Assembly (NCBI GenBank): GCA_934101145.1
Contig: CAKOPZ010000001.1
Location: forward strand, 62,001-126,000
Direction: 5' to 3'
Length of the DNA: 64,000 nucleotides
Source: an uncultured Clostridia bacterium
GTDB lineage: Bacteria; Bacillota; Clostridia; TANB77; CAG-508
Shown: piece after piece, positions 34,811 to 43,138 of the stretch
Position numbering within the stretch: the first letter of the stretch is position 1
How the letters are laid out: each line of letters starts with the position of its first letter
The notes under the pieces: model-generated
What the model was told of the DNA's origin: nothing
What the model saw: only the letters and a program-made list of their open reading frames with translations
The model's database searches: none
Program-made: the position numbers and the translations under genes

Positions 34811-36958
34811 ATGAAGGTAATAAAAAGAGACGGAAGAGCTGTAGATTATGATAGAAGTAAAATTAAAATTGCAATAGAAAAAGCAAATGGAGATGTGCAA
34901 GCAAGAGATAGAATTTCAAAAGATGGTATAAAAGAAATTATTGAATATATAGAATCATTAGGAAAAAGAAGAATGCTTGTTGAAGATATACAAGATACTA
35001 TAGAACAAAAATTAATGGAAATGGATAAATATGAACTTGCAAAAGCATACATAGTTTATCGTTATACAAGAGCATTAGTGAGAAAATCAAATACAACAGA
35101 TGAATCAATACTTGGATTAATAAGAAATCAAAATCAAGAATTATCTGAGGAAAATTCAAATAAAAATACAATGCTTGCCTCAACTCAAAGGGATTATATA
35201 GCTGGAGAAGTATCAAGAGACTTAACAAAAAGATTATTACTTCCAGAAAAAATATCAAAAGCACATGAAGAAGGAGTTTTACATTTTCATGATGCTGACT
35301 ATTTTGTGCAGCCAATATTTAATTGTTGTTTAATTAATATTGAAGATATGCTTGATAATGGAACTGTAATGAATGGAAAGTTAATGGAAAGCCCAAAGAC
35401 ATTCCAAGTTGCATGTATATTAATGGCTCAAATAATTGCCGTGGTTGGTTCAAATCAATATGGTGGGCAATCAGTTGATTTAAGACATCTTGGAAAATAT
35501 TTAAGAAGAAGTTATGATAAATTTAAAAAGGAATTAGAGGATGAATACAAGGATAAACTTTCAGAAGAAATCATAAAAGAGATTGCACAAACAAGGTTAA
35601 AGACAGAACTTAGACAAGGTGTTCAAACTATTCAGTATCAAATAAATACATTAATGACAACAAATGGACAAGCACCTTTTGTAACATTATTTTTAAACCT
35701 TCAAAAAGATGATCCATATATAAAAGAAAATGCAATGATTATAGAAGAAATATTAAAGCAAAGACTACAAGGTGTAAAAAATGAAAAAGGTGTGTATATA
35801 ACTCCTGCTTTTCCAAAACTTGTGTATGTACTTGATGAACACAATTGTCTAAAGGGCGGGGAGTATGACTATTTAACAAAACTTGCAGTAAAATGTTCTG
35901 CAAAAAGATTGTATCCTGATTATATCTCTGCAAAAAAAATGAGAGAAAATTATGAAGGAAATGTATTTAGTCCTATGGGATGCAGAAGTTTTTTAAGCCC
36001 ATGGAAAGATGAAAATGGAAATTACAAATTTGAGGGCAGATTTAATCAAGGTGTTGTAAGTATAAACTTACCTCAAATTGCTATTATTGCAGATGGAAAT
36101 GAGGAAAAATTTTGGAAATTATTAGATGAAAGACTTGAACTTTGCAAAGAGGCGCTTATGTGTAGACATTATGCACTTGTTGGAACAACATCTGATATTA
36201 GCCCAATACATTGGCAATATGGAGCCATTGCAAGATTAAAAAAAGGAGAAAAAATTGACAAACTTTTATATGGTGGATATTCTACAATGTCATTAGGATA
36301 TATTGGAGTGTATGAAATGACAAAACTTATGAAAGGTGTATCACATACAACAAAAGAAGGACATGACTTTGCAATAAAAGTTATGAAGCATCTAAGAGAG
36401 GCAACAGATAAATGGAAAAAAGATACTAATATTGGATTTGCTCTATATGGAACACCAGCAGAAAGCTTATGTTATAGATTTGCACGTATAGATAAGCAAA
36501 GATTTGGAACAATAAAAGATATAACAGATAAAGGATATTATACAAATTCTTATCATGTTGATGTAAGAGAAAAAATTGATGCTTTTACAAAATTATCTTT
36601 TGAGAGTGAATTTCAAACAATTTCTTCAGGTGGTGCAATATCTTATGTTGAGATGCCTGATATGAAAAAGAACTTGCAAGCTTTAGAAGAAGTAGTGAAG
36701 TTTATTTATGATAATATTTTGTATGCAGAATTTAATACAAAATCTGATTATTGCCAAGTTTGTGGATTTGATGGAGAAATTATGATAAATGATAATTTAG
36801 AATGGGAGTGCCCAAACTGTGGAAATAAAGATAAAAGTAAAATGAATGTTACAAGACGTACTTGCGGATACTTAGGAGAGAATTACTGGAATATAGGAAA
36901 GACAAAAGAGATAAAGGCAAGGGTACTTCATTTAGATAATATGGATGATGAAAATTAA
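34811..36958 (+). CDS. nrdD: Anaerobic (class III) ribonucleoside-triphosphate reductase
   Basis: A 715-residue glycyl-radical enzyme that makes dNTPs without oxygen. The N-terminal ATP-cone is about residues 1-90 (KVIKRDGRAVDYDRSKI). The catalytic core includes FHDADYFVQPIFNC. The C-terminal zinc site has CQVCG and CPNCG, and the radical loop is RRTCGYLGENYWN. Its activase gene nrdG is not next to it. GAAAAGAGG precedes the ATG. Confidence 0.96.
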   Translation: MKVIKRDGRAVDYDRSKIKIAIEKANGDVQARDRISKDGIKEIIEYIESLGKRRMLVEDIQDTIEQKLMEMDKYELAKAYIVYRYTRALVRKSNTTDESILGLIRNQNQELSEENSNKNTMLASTQRDYIAGEVSRDLTKRLLLPEKISKAHEEGVLHFHDADYFVQPIFNCCLINIEDMLDNGTVMNGKLMESPKTFQVACILMAQIIAVVGSNQYGGQSVDLRHLGKYLRRSYDKFKKELEDEYKDKLSEEIIKEIAQTRLKTELRQGVQTIQYQINTLMTTNGQAPFVTLFLNLQKDDPYIKENAMIIEEILKQRLQGVKNEKGVYITPAFPKLVYVLDEHNCLKGGEYDYLTKLAVKCSAKRLYPDYISAKKMRENYEGNVFSPMGCRSFLSPWKDENGNYKFEGRFNQGVVSINLPQIAIIADGNEEKFWKLLDERLELCKEALMCRHYALVGTTSDISPIHWQYGAIARLKKGEKIDKLLYGGYSTMSLGYIGVYEMTKLMKGVSHTTKEGHDFAIKVMKHLREATDKWKKDTNIGFALYGTPAESLCYRFARIDKQRFGTIKDITDKGYYTNSYHVDVREKIDAFTKLSFESEFQTISSGGAISYVEMPDMKKNLQALEEVVKFIYDNILYAEFNTKSDYCQVCGFDGEIMINDNLEWECPNCGNKDKSKMNVTRRTCGYLGENYWNIGKTKEIKARVLHLDNMDDEN

Positions 36959-37022
36959 AATAACTATACAATACATAAATTTTAAATATTAAGAATAGTA
37001 TTTACTTAAATGAGGTATGAAC

Positions 37023-37496
37023 ATGAAAAATTTTTCAGATATAGTTATTTTATGTATTGGAACCGATAAATTGGTAGGGGATTTAGTAGGACCAATTGTA
37101 GGACATAAATTGAAAAGATTATTTAAAAATTGTGAAAGAATAAAAATATATGGAGATATTAAAGAAACAGTTAATATAACAAATGTGAATGATGTTGTAT
37201 CAAAAATAAGTACAAGTTTTGCTCAACCATTTATAATAACAATTGATTCTGCACTTGGCCCAAAAGAAGCTATAGAAACTGTATATGTAGGCACTGGAAA
37301 ATTAGAGCCAGGGAAGGCTTTAGCAAAGAAAAAAAGTTATAGTTCAAATGTTAGTTTTAAAGCTATTGTTGGTGAAAATTTTCAAAATGCAATTTTAAAT
37401 TTTAATGTGCTTAATTCTATTGAACGAAAAGTAGTTCAAAGACTTGCAAATGAAATAACATATCATGTATATAAAATGTGTATAAATCTAATATAA
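37023..37496 (+). CDS. yyaC: Spore protease YyaC-family protein (DUF1256)
   Basis: A 157-residue protein related to the germination protease GPR fold. Typical features are ILCIGTDKLVGDLVGPIVG at the N-terminus and TIDSALGPKEAIETVYVG in the middle. The family occurs only in endospore formers, though its substrate is not firmly known. The ATG at 37023 follows GAGGT by five bases; the ATG at 37017 touches it. Confidence 0.88.
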   Translation: MKNFSDIVILCIGTDKLVGDLVGPIVGHKLKRLFKNCERIKIYGDIKETVNITNVNDVVSKISTSFAQPFIITIDSALGPKEAIETVYVGTGKLEPGKALAKKKSYSSNVSFKAIVGENFQNAILNFNVLNSIERKVVQRLANEITYHVYKMCINLI

Positions 37497-37511
37497 TTGG
37501 TCAAAATCTAT

Positions 37512-37645
37512 TTAATATACTAGAAAATTTCACATTTCCTAGTATATTAAGGGCTACAATCGCCATTGCCTTTGAGTTTTCCTCCTTTTAGTCGGAAACT
37601 CAAATCGGCAAGAACAAAGAGCGACCTAAAGTCGCTTTGTTCATA
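37512..37645 (+). repeat. Structured intergenic repeat family B, copy 1
   Basis: Three consecutive hairpins: 37512-37549 (TAATATACTAG pairing with CTAGTATATTA); TTTGAGTTTTCC pairing with GGAAACTCAAA; and AAAGAGCGAC pairing with GTCGCTTT. The downstream 90 bases recur at 41110-41213 with about 80% identity by eye. Differences in the second stem are compensatory. It precedes the small gene at 37669. It could be a mobile intergenic element or a conserved cis-acting RNA. Confidence 0.8.
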
Positions 37646-37668
37646 AAAATAGATTTTGGAGGTGCAAA

Positions 37669-38007
37669 ATGAAGAATAGCTATTTACAAAATATGATTGT
37701 ACTAAAAAATTTGCCATCAAATTTGATAGAAGAGGCAATTGTGATACTAAAACAAAATAAAAAAGCAAAAAAGTATCAGTATATAGATGAAAAAGCAAAA
37801 GCAGTTGATGTAAAGGAAAAAGATGATAATTATATAGTAAAAGAAGCAGAAAGTGTAATAAATAATTATATTACAAAACTTGAAATGAAATCTCCTAAAT
37901 GGAAAAATGATATGAAAAAATTAGAAAAAAGATATAAAATATCTTTGATATTCAATGGACTGCTAACAGCAGGGCTAATTACTACAATTATAATTAGCTT
38001 AATATAA
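37669..38007 (+). CDS. C-terminally anchored hypothetical protein
   Basis: A 112-residue protein, mostly charged and helical, with one membrane span at the extreme C-terminus (about residues 93-112, LIFNGLLTAGLITTIIISLI). This tail-anchor layout puts the bulk in the cytoplasm. An excellent GGAGGTG site precedes the ATG. It lies just upstream of spoIVFA, so a sporulation role is conceivable, but nothing in the sequence shows it. Confidence 0.6.
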   Translation: MKNSYLQNMIVLKNLPSNLIEEAIVILKQNKKAKKYQYIDEKAKAVDVKEKDDNYIVKEAESVINNYITKLEMKSPKWKNDMKKLEKRYKISLIFNGLLTAGLITTIIISLI

Positions 38008-38079
38008 TTAAATATAAGAATAAAAACATTTCTTCTTACATATAAATGTAAAAACAACTAAGGAAGAGGTGTTTTTATT

Positions 38080-39023
38080 TTGGAAAGAAGTATAAGTCAA
38101 GAAGAAAGATTAAGAAGAGCAGAAGAAATTTATCAAAGAAGAAGAATGAATGGAAGCAGGCGGAGTAAGAGTTGCAAGCAGTAGTGTAAACACTACAAAA
38201 GTAAAATTTTCGCTTTTTAAGAAAATGTCAATGCAACTTGCAATATGTGCAGTAATTTATATTATATTTTATCTAATAAAAAATACTAATTATATATTTT
38301 CAGAAGATGTAATAAGTAAGACTAAAGAATTACTTTCATATGATATTAATTTTGAAAATGTTTATGAGCAAGTAAGCACATTTGTTGAAAACAATAAGGA
38401 TAAATTCAAACTTCCGGAGGTTATACAAGAAAACGGACAAGAAGGCATAAATGAGCTAAATAATGAATTGCTAAATGAAGAAAATACAGTTGAAAATACT
38501 CAAACTGAAAATGTAGTTGCAAATGAGGTAAATAGTGGAGGAATTGGTGGTGCAGGAGCAAATGAAGTGAAAGAAGAGAAAACAGATGATAAATCTAAAA
38601 AGAGTCAAATGGAATTAGATGCAGAATATATAAAAAAGAAAGCAAGTTTTAAAATACCACTAAAAGGTACTATAACATCAAGATATGGAACAAGGGAAAA
38701 AACATATATAGTATCTGCATATCATTATGGAATAGACATAGGTGCAAATTCTGGAACTGCTATATATGCTTCTATGGAAGGTACTGTAACAACTGTTTCA
38801 TCAGTTGGAGATTATCGGAAAACATGTAGAAATTACAAACGGAGAAATAATGACAAGGTATGCTCATTGTAGCAAAATAGTTGTAAAAAATGGGGCAAAA
38901 ATCAAACAAGGGCAAAAAATAGCAGAGGTAGGTTCAACAGGAAATTCGACTGGACCTCACCTGCATTTTGAAATATGGAGAAATAAAAGAACGGTTAATC
39001 CGGAATACATATTAAAATTTTAA
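38080..39023 (+). CDS. spoIVFA: SpoIVFA-like membrane protein with M23 (LytM) domain, two +1 shifts at CGG
   Basis: One gene in three reading-frame segments. Translation starts at TTG 38080, nine bases after AGGAAGAGGTG ([19 protein letters not shown]). At CGG 38161-38163 the zero frame soon stops; skipping C gives [11 protein letters not shown] membrane span follows ([16 protein letters not shown]), then an acidic linker. At CGG 38816-38818 skipping C gives [21 protein letters not shown], matching the GYGxxVxI motif of M23 domains. The M23 region retains HYGIDIG and HLHFEIW. About 313 residues. Gene order with an M50 protease next door matches spoIVFA-spoIVFB, where SpoIVFA holds and regulates the protease in the forespore membrane. 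Confidence 0.8.
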
Positions 39024-39036
39024 TGTGAAGGGAGAC

Positions 39037-39057
39037 AAAGAGGAAGATAACCTCTTT
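39037..39057 (+). promoter_or_regulatory. Hairpin between spoIVFA and spoIVFB
   Basis: AAAGAGG (39037-39043) pairs perfectly with CCTCTTT (39051-39057). The spoIVFB ATG at 39066 has no good ribosome site directly before it; GGGAG at 39030-39034 lies just before the hairpin. The fold could bring GGGAG near the start codon or couple translation to spoIVFA. Confidence 0.45.
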
Positions 39058-39065
39058 AGTAAAAT

Positions 39066-39728
39066 ATGAGTATAAAAATAGATTTGATGATTGCCTTTTT
39101 TATAATACTTTTTTGCATAACATCTCAAATTGAGATATATTTAATATTGCTATTTTTTGCTATAGTTCATGAGATAGGACATTTGATAGTAGGTCTTTTT
39201 CTTGGATTTAAACCAAAAGAAATTCAAATAAATATAGCAGGTGTTAGAATAGAATTTAAGCCTAAAATAGAAGAATATAATAAAAGAATTTTAAAAGGAA
39301 GTAGTCTTTCTTTAAAAAGAGCAATTATTGCAATGGCTGGGCCTATAACCAATTTTTTGATAATTACAATATTACAGCTCATATCAATAATAAATCCTAA
39401 ATTTGTGATATCGAATATGGGGATAAATGTGGTTTATGCAAATTTTTTAATAGGTATATTTAATTTAATACCAATATATCCACTTGATGGAGGAAGAATT
39501 TTAAAAGAAATTTTATACATATTTAAAGGATTGAAAAAATCTTATATATACACATATAAAATATCGAAGATTACAATAATTGTTTTTACAGCAATTTCAA
39601 GTATAGCAATATTGTATTTAAAAAATTTTGCTGTAGTAATTATACTTATATATTTGTGGGCGTTAGTTTTTATCGAAAGAAGTAGATACAAAAGAAAAAT
39701 GATGGTATATGGAAACTGTGAAAATTAA
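39066..39728 (+). CDS. spoIVFB: SpoIVFB-type intramembrane metalloprotease (M50)
   Basis: A 220-residue site-2-type zinc protease. The HExxH motif is His35-Glu36-Ile-Gly-His39 in a membrane helix, and the third ligand is Asp141 in NLIPIYPLDGGRI. In Bacillus SpoIVFB cleaves pro-sigma-K in the mother cell. The length and the neighbouring M23 gene support SpoIVFB rather than RseP, which has a PDZ domain. It lacks the C-terminal CBS domain found in some relatives. Confidence 0.88.
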   Translation: MSIKIDLMIAFFIILFCITSQIEIYLILLFFAIVHEIGHLIVGLFLGFKPKEIQINIAGVRIEFKPKIEEYNKRILKGSSLSLKRAIIAMAGPITNFLIITILQLISIINPKFVISNMGINVVYANFLIGIFNLIPIYPLDGGRILKEILYIFKGLKKSYIYTYKISKITIIVFTAISSIAILYLKNFAVVIILIYLWALVFIERSRYKRKMMVYGNCEN

Positions 39729-39805
39729 AAGGTGTTAATAGAGACGGAGCTTTTTGACAATCGAATAAAATGTTTACAGTCTCCAAAGATATTTTTCTAT
39801 TTTCC

Positions 39806-39834
39806 TTGCAAATGGTGGAAAAACGTGGTAAAAT
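39806..39834 (+). promoter_or_regulatory. Promoter of rpsF-ssb-rpsR
   Basis: TTGCAA (39806-39811) and TAAAAT (39829-39834) with a 17-base spacer. Confidence 0.7.
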
Positions 39835-39839
39835 AGTAA

Positions 39840-39904
39840 CGTTAGAAATAGTGTTACTATTTTTTTAGACAAAAATAGTTTCCTTACCTATATGAAAATA
39901 TAGG
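39840..39904 (+). promoter_or_regulatory. rpsF leader with hairpins
   Basis: The leader of about 90 bases begins inside a hairpin region: AAATAGTAAC pairs with GTTACTATTT, followed by seven T residues, around 39832-39870. A second hairpin, CCTATAT-GAAA-ATATAGG, is at 39887-39904. The first looks like an attenuator, though part of its 5' arm overlaps the -10 region. S6-S18 autoregulatory leaders are known in many bacteria; whether this is one is not provable by eye. Confidence 0.4.
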
Positions 39905-39932
39905 TTATATATCCACAAGGAGGTGAAAAATA

Positions 39933-40211
39933 ATGAATAAGTACGAGAGTGTTGTCATTATTAATCCAAATTCTAGCGAAGAAATCATAAAAGGTTTAAT
40001 CGAGAGATTTACAGCATTGATTAATAATGATGGTAAAGTTGAAAATGTTGACGAAGTAGGTAAAAAGAAATTAGCTTACGAAATCGCAAAAAACAAAGAA
40101 GGATACTATGTTGTATTTGACTTTGAAGCAAACCCAAGTCTAATTAAAGAATTAGAGAGAAATTACAGAATTACAGATGAAGTTATCAAATTTATCGTAA
40201 TAAAAAAATAA
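39933..40211 (+). CDS. rpsF: Small ribosomal subunit protein bS6
   Basis: A 92-residue S6, which binds 16S rRNA together with S18. MNKYESVVIINPNSSEEII and the later LAYEIAKNKEGYYVVFDFEA are typical. An ideal AAGGAGGTG site precedes the ATG. First gene of rpsF-ssb-rpsR. Confidence 0.96.
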   Translation: MNKYESVVIINPNSSEEIIKGLIERFTALINNDGKVENVDEVGKKKLAYEIAKNKEGYYVVFDFEANPSLIKELERNYRITDEVIKFIVIKK

Positions 40212-40254
40212 TTTTAGGGGGCCTTTTTAGTATAGAAAGGATGGTAGTATAAAT

Positions 40255-40683
40255 ATGAACAAAGTAATTCTAATGGGAAGATTAACAAGAGATCCAGAAG
40301 TAAGATATACTCAAACAAGCAATACATTAGTTGCTTCATTTTCTTTGGCTGTAAATAGAAGATTTGCAAGACAAGGAGAAGAAAGACAAGCAGATTTTAT
40401 TAATATTGTTGCTTGGGGAAAACTAGGAGAATTTTGTAGCAAATACTTCAAAAAAGGACAACAAGTTGCAATTACAGGAAGAATTCAAACAAGAACATGG
40501 GATGATGACCAAGGTCAAAAACACTATGTAACAGAGGTTGTTGCTGAAGAAGCTTATTTTGCAGAAGGAAGAAGAGATGGAGAATCAAGTGGAAACTTTG
40601 ATGCTACATTTGGAGCAATGCCATCTGCAAATACACAAAATTCAGATTTTGAAATATCTTCAGGAGATGATTTGCCATTCTAA
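40255..40683 (+). CDS. ssb: Single-stranded DNA-binding protein
   Basis: A 142-residue canonical SSB with one OB fold (MNKVILMGRLTRDPEVRYTQT..., DFINIVAWGKLGEFCSKYFKKGQQVAITGRIQTR) and the acidic, partner-recruiting tail ending GDDLPF. It lies between rpsF and rpsR as in most Firmicutes. Confidence 0.97.
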   Translation: MNKVILMGRLTRDPEVRYTQTSNTLVASFSLAVNRRFARQGEERQADFINIVAWGKLGEFCSKYFKKGQQVAITGRIQTRTWDDDQGQKHYVTEVVAEEAYFAEGRRDGESSGNFDATFGAMPSANTQNSDFEISSGDDLPF

Positions 40684-40724
40684 AATGGTAAAAGAGATAT
40701 AAATGTATTTAAGAAAGGGGGAAA

Positions 40725-41012
40725 ATGAAAATGGCAGATAATAAGAGAAATAAAAGAAATAATAGAAACAATAATCAAGATGATTATAATCCAAAATTTA
40801 GAAAAATGAGAAAAAAAGTTTGCCCACTATGTGCAGATAAAAATCTTGTTTTAGATTATAAAAATGCTGATCAATTAAGAAAATTCATTAATGATAAAGG
40901 AAAAATACTTCCAAGAAGAGCAACAGGTGCTTGTGCAAAACATCAAAGAGATATTACTCAAGCAGTAAAAAGAGCAAGACAAATTGCTATACTTCCATAC
41001 ACAGCTGAATAG
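40725..41012 (+). CDS. rpsR: Small ribosomal subunit protein bS18
   Basis: A 95-residue S18 with the zinc-binding (C+) cysteine pattern CPLCADK and ACAKHQR, preceded by an asparagine/arginine-rich N-terminal tail. RNA-binding end: [29 protein letters not shown]. Either ATG 40725 or 40731 can be the start after AAGGGGG. A zinc or manganese transporter is encoded nearby at 42219-44717. Confidence 0.96.
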   Translation: MKMADNKRNKRNNRNNNQDDYNPKFRKMRKKVCPLCADKNLVLDYKNADQLRKFINDKGKILPRRATGACAKHQRDITQAVKRARQIAILPYTAE

Positions 41013-41032
41013 TAATGAATTTTAATAAAATG

Positions 41033-41078
41033 AACTCAAATTATTAGACAAATTAGTTTAATAGTTTGAGTTTTTTTA
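41033..41078 (+). terminator. Terminator of rpsF-ssb-rpsR
   Basis: AACTCAAA pairs with TTTGAGTT and TATT with AATA inside it; the 3' arm runs into seven T residues. Confidence 0.8.
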
Positions 41079-41213
41079 TATACTAGGAAATTTCTCATTT
41101 CCTAGTATATAAAAATGCTACAATCGCTATTGCCTTTGAGATTTTCTCCTTTTAGTCGAAAACTCAAATCGGCTTTGGACAAAGGGCGACCTAAAGTCGC
41201 TTTGCTCTGCTAA
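41077..41213 (+). repeat. Structured intergenic repeat family B, copy 2
   Basis: Same order as copy 1 at 37512-37645. First comes a TATATACTAGGAAAT / ATTTCCTAGTATATA hairpin (41077-41110). Then come TGCTACAATCGCTATTGCC, a TTTGAGATTTTC / GAAAACTCAAA stem, and AAAGGGCGAC / GTCGCTTT. Almost all of the gap between rpsR and the patatin gene is this element. Confidence 0.8.
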
Positions 41214-41303
41214 AAATATTCTATAATTTTCTTTTTTGCCATGATTAAAATTTATACAAACTGCTAATAATGTTCATATAATAAATTACAGGGAGTGGTA
41301 TAA

Positions 41304-42158
41304 ATGAAACTAGGAATAGCTTTGTCTGGTGGTGGAATTAGAGGAATAGCACATGCAGGAGTATTGCAAGCATTAAAAAATAATGGAATAAATGTTGATG
41401 TGATTGGTGGTACAAGTGCAGGGAGTATGGTTGCAAGTTTGTATGCTATGGGGTATTCTCCCGAAGAAATATATATGCTTTTCAGAAAAAATGCAAGAAA
41501 AATAATTGGAAGCAACACTTTTCCAATCATATCTGGAATAAAAACTTTTATTGGAAGAAAGGAAAAAACAATAAAAGGCTTTAGAAATGGAAAAAACATA
41601 GAGGAATTATATGATAATATTGCAAAACAAAAAGGTGTAGAAAACATAAAACAAATTAAGATGCCACTTGTAATTCCATCAGTTGATATTATGGAATCAA
41701 AGGAATACATTTTTACAAATAAAATACCACAAAAAAAGAATGATGCGATAGAATATATAAATGATATAAGCATAGGAAAAGCAGTGAGGGCAAGCAGCAG
41801 CTTTCCGGCTGTTTTTGATTTATGCAGTGTTCAAAAGCATGCATTTATGGATGGAGGAGCTCTTGATAATGTTCCTGTTGAGGAAGTAAAAAGACAAGGT
41901 GCAGATAAAGTTATTGCTGTAAAATTTGACAGTGATGAGATAAACGAGGATAGTAATGTTATGGATATTGTTATGAAAACAATTGATATAATGGGAAGCA
42001 AAATTGCAGAGTCAAATTTAGAGAAAAGTGATTATATTTTAAATGTTAAAACAGATAAAACAGGACTTTTAGAAATGGAGAATTTAGATAAATGTTTTGA
42101 ATATGGATATAATGCTGTGATAGAGAATTTGGAAGAAATAAAACAAATTTTGAAATAG
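41304..42158 (+). CDS. Patatin-like phospholipase
   Basis: A 284-residue serine lipid hydrolase of the RssA/YlbK-like group. The oxyanion loop GGGIRGIAHAG is at residues 9-19. The nucleophile is Ser38 in GGTSAGS and the dyad aspartate is Asp183 in DGGALDN. No signal peptide is visible, so it acts on membranes from the cytoplasm. A GGGAGTGG ribosome site precedes the ATG. Substrate unknown. Confidence 0.9.
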   Translation: MKLGIALSGGGIRGIAHAGVLQALKNNGINVDVIGGTSAGSMVASLYAMGYSPEEIYMLFRKNARKIIGSNTFPIISGIKTFIGRKEKTIKGFRNGKNIEELYDNIAKQKGVENIKQIKMPLVIPSVDIMESKEYIFTNKIPQKKNDAIEYINDISIGKAVRASSSFPAVFDLCSVQKHAFMDGGALDNVPVEEVKRQGADKVIAVKFDSDEINEDSNVMDIVMKTIDIMGSKIAESNLEKSDYILNVKTDKTGLLEMENLDKCFEYGYNAVIENLEEIKQILK

Positions 42159-42218
42159 CTTGAAAATAAAGGCAAAAAATGGTATCATTATATATGTACA
42201 AATGGGAGGAAATGAGAT

Positions 42219-43118
42219 TTGAAAAAATATATAAAATATATCGTAATAGCTATTATGGTACTTAGCATAATGGCTGGAATTCTTGTAGCATATACAAGAA
42301 AAAACAAAGAGATTGAAGAAGATAATAATTTTAAAATTGTAACATCTTTTTACCCTATATATGTTATGACAGCAAATATTGTAGATGGAGCTAAAAATGT
42401 TACACTTGATAATATGACAGAAGCAAATACTGGATGTGTTCATAATTATACATTAACAACATCTGATATGAAAAAGATAGAAAAAGCAAATGTATTTATA
42501 GAAAATGGACTGGGACTTGAAGATAGTTTTAATAAAATAGTTGAGAGCAAGCCGAATCTTGAAATAATTGATTCAAGTAGTCAAATGAGTGATTTAATAG
42601 AAGATGATGACGAAGATGAAACAAATCCTCATATATGGACAAGCATATCAAAAAATATTCAGCAGGTAAAAAATATAACAAATGCTTTAAAAGAAAAAAA
42701 TCCGGAAAATGCAAATATATATGAAGAAAATTGCAATAAATATGTTGGAAAATTAGAAAATTTAAAAAAAGAATATGAAGAGGAATTAGATTTAAAAGGA
42801 GAAAAGGCAGTAACATTAAATGAAAATTTTGCATATTTTGCAAAGGAAATTGGACTTAATCTAAATCTAATACATACATCACATGAAGAAACAGCTCTTT
42901 CTGGAGAAACTCTAAAGAATGTAATTAATGAGATGAAATCATCAAATGGAAAAATAATTTTAGTCGATATTGATGAAGATGCAAGAACAGCTAAGACAAT
43001 CTCAAAAGAAACAGGGGCAAAGATTTTTGTGCTTGATTCTGCTACAACAGGTAGCTTAGACAAAGATGCATATATAAATGCAATGAAACAAAATTTAGAA
43101 ATATTAAAAGCAAAATAA
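42219..43118 (+). CDS. znuA: Zinc/manganese ABC transporter substrate-binding protein
   Basis: A 299-residue cluster A-I metal-binding protein anchored by an uncleaved-looking N-terminal span (IVIAIMVLSIMAGILVA); no lipobox cysteine is obvious. Metal-ligand positions are His75 (CVHNYTL) and His138 (NPHIW). The third usual histidine (HxAFxYF) is replaced by Asn201 (NENFAYF), so metal coordination may differ. The acidic stretch EDDDEDE replaces the longer His-rich loop of many ZnuA proteins. The TTG start follows GGGAGG. First gene of a three-gene operon. Confidence 0.87.
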   Translation: MKKYIKYIVIAIMVLSIMAGILVAYTRKNKEIEEDNNFKIVTSFYPIYVMTANIVDGAKNVTLDNMTEANTGCVHNYTLTTSDMKKIEKANVFIENGLGLEDSFNKIVESKPNLEIIDSSSQMSDLIEDDDEDETNPHIWTSISKNIQQVKNITNALKEKNPENANIYEENCNKYVGKLENLKKEYEEELDLKGEKAVTLNENFAYFAKEIGLNLNLIHTSHEETALSGETLKNVINEMKSSNGKIILVDIDEDARTAKTISKETGAKIFVLDSATTGSLDKDAYINAMKQNLEILKAK

Positions 43119-43138
43119 GAGAAGGGAAACAGTAATAT

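Noticed and set aside
37512..37549. First hairpin of repeat B as an ordinary terminator of yyaC
   Set aside because: Possible in part, but the same hairpin with the same downstream 90 bases recurs at 41077, after a separate terminator, so it belongs to the repeat element.
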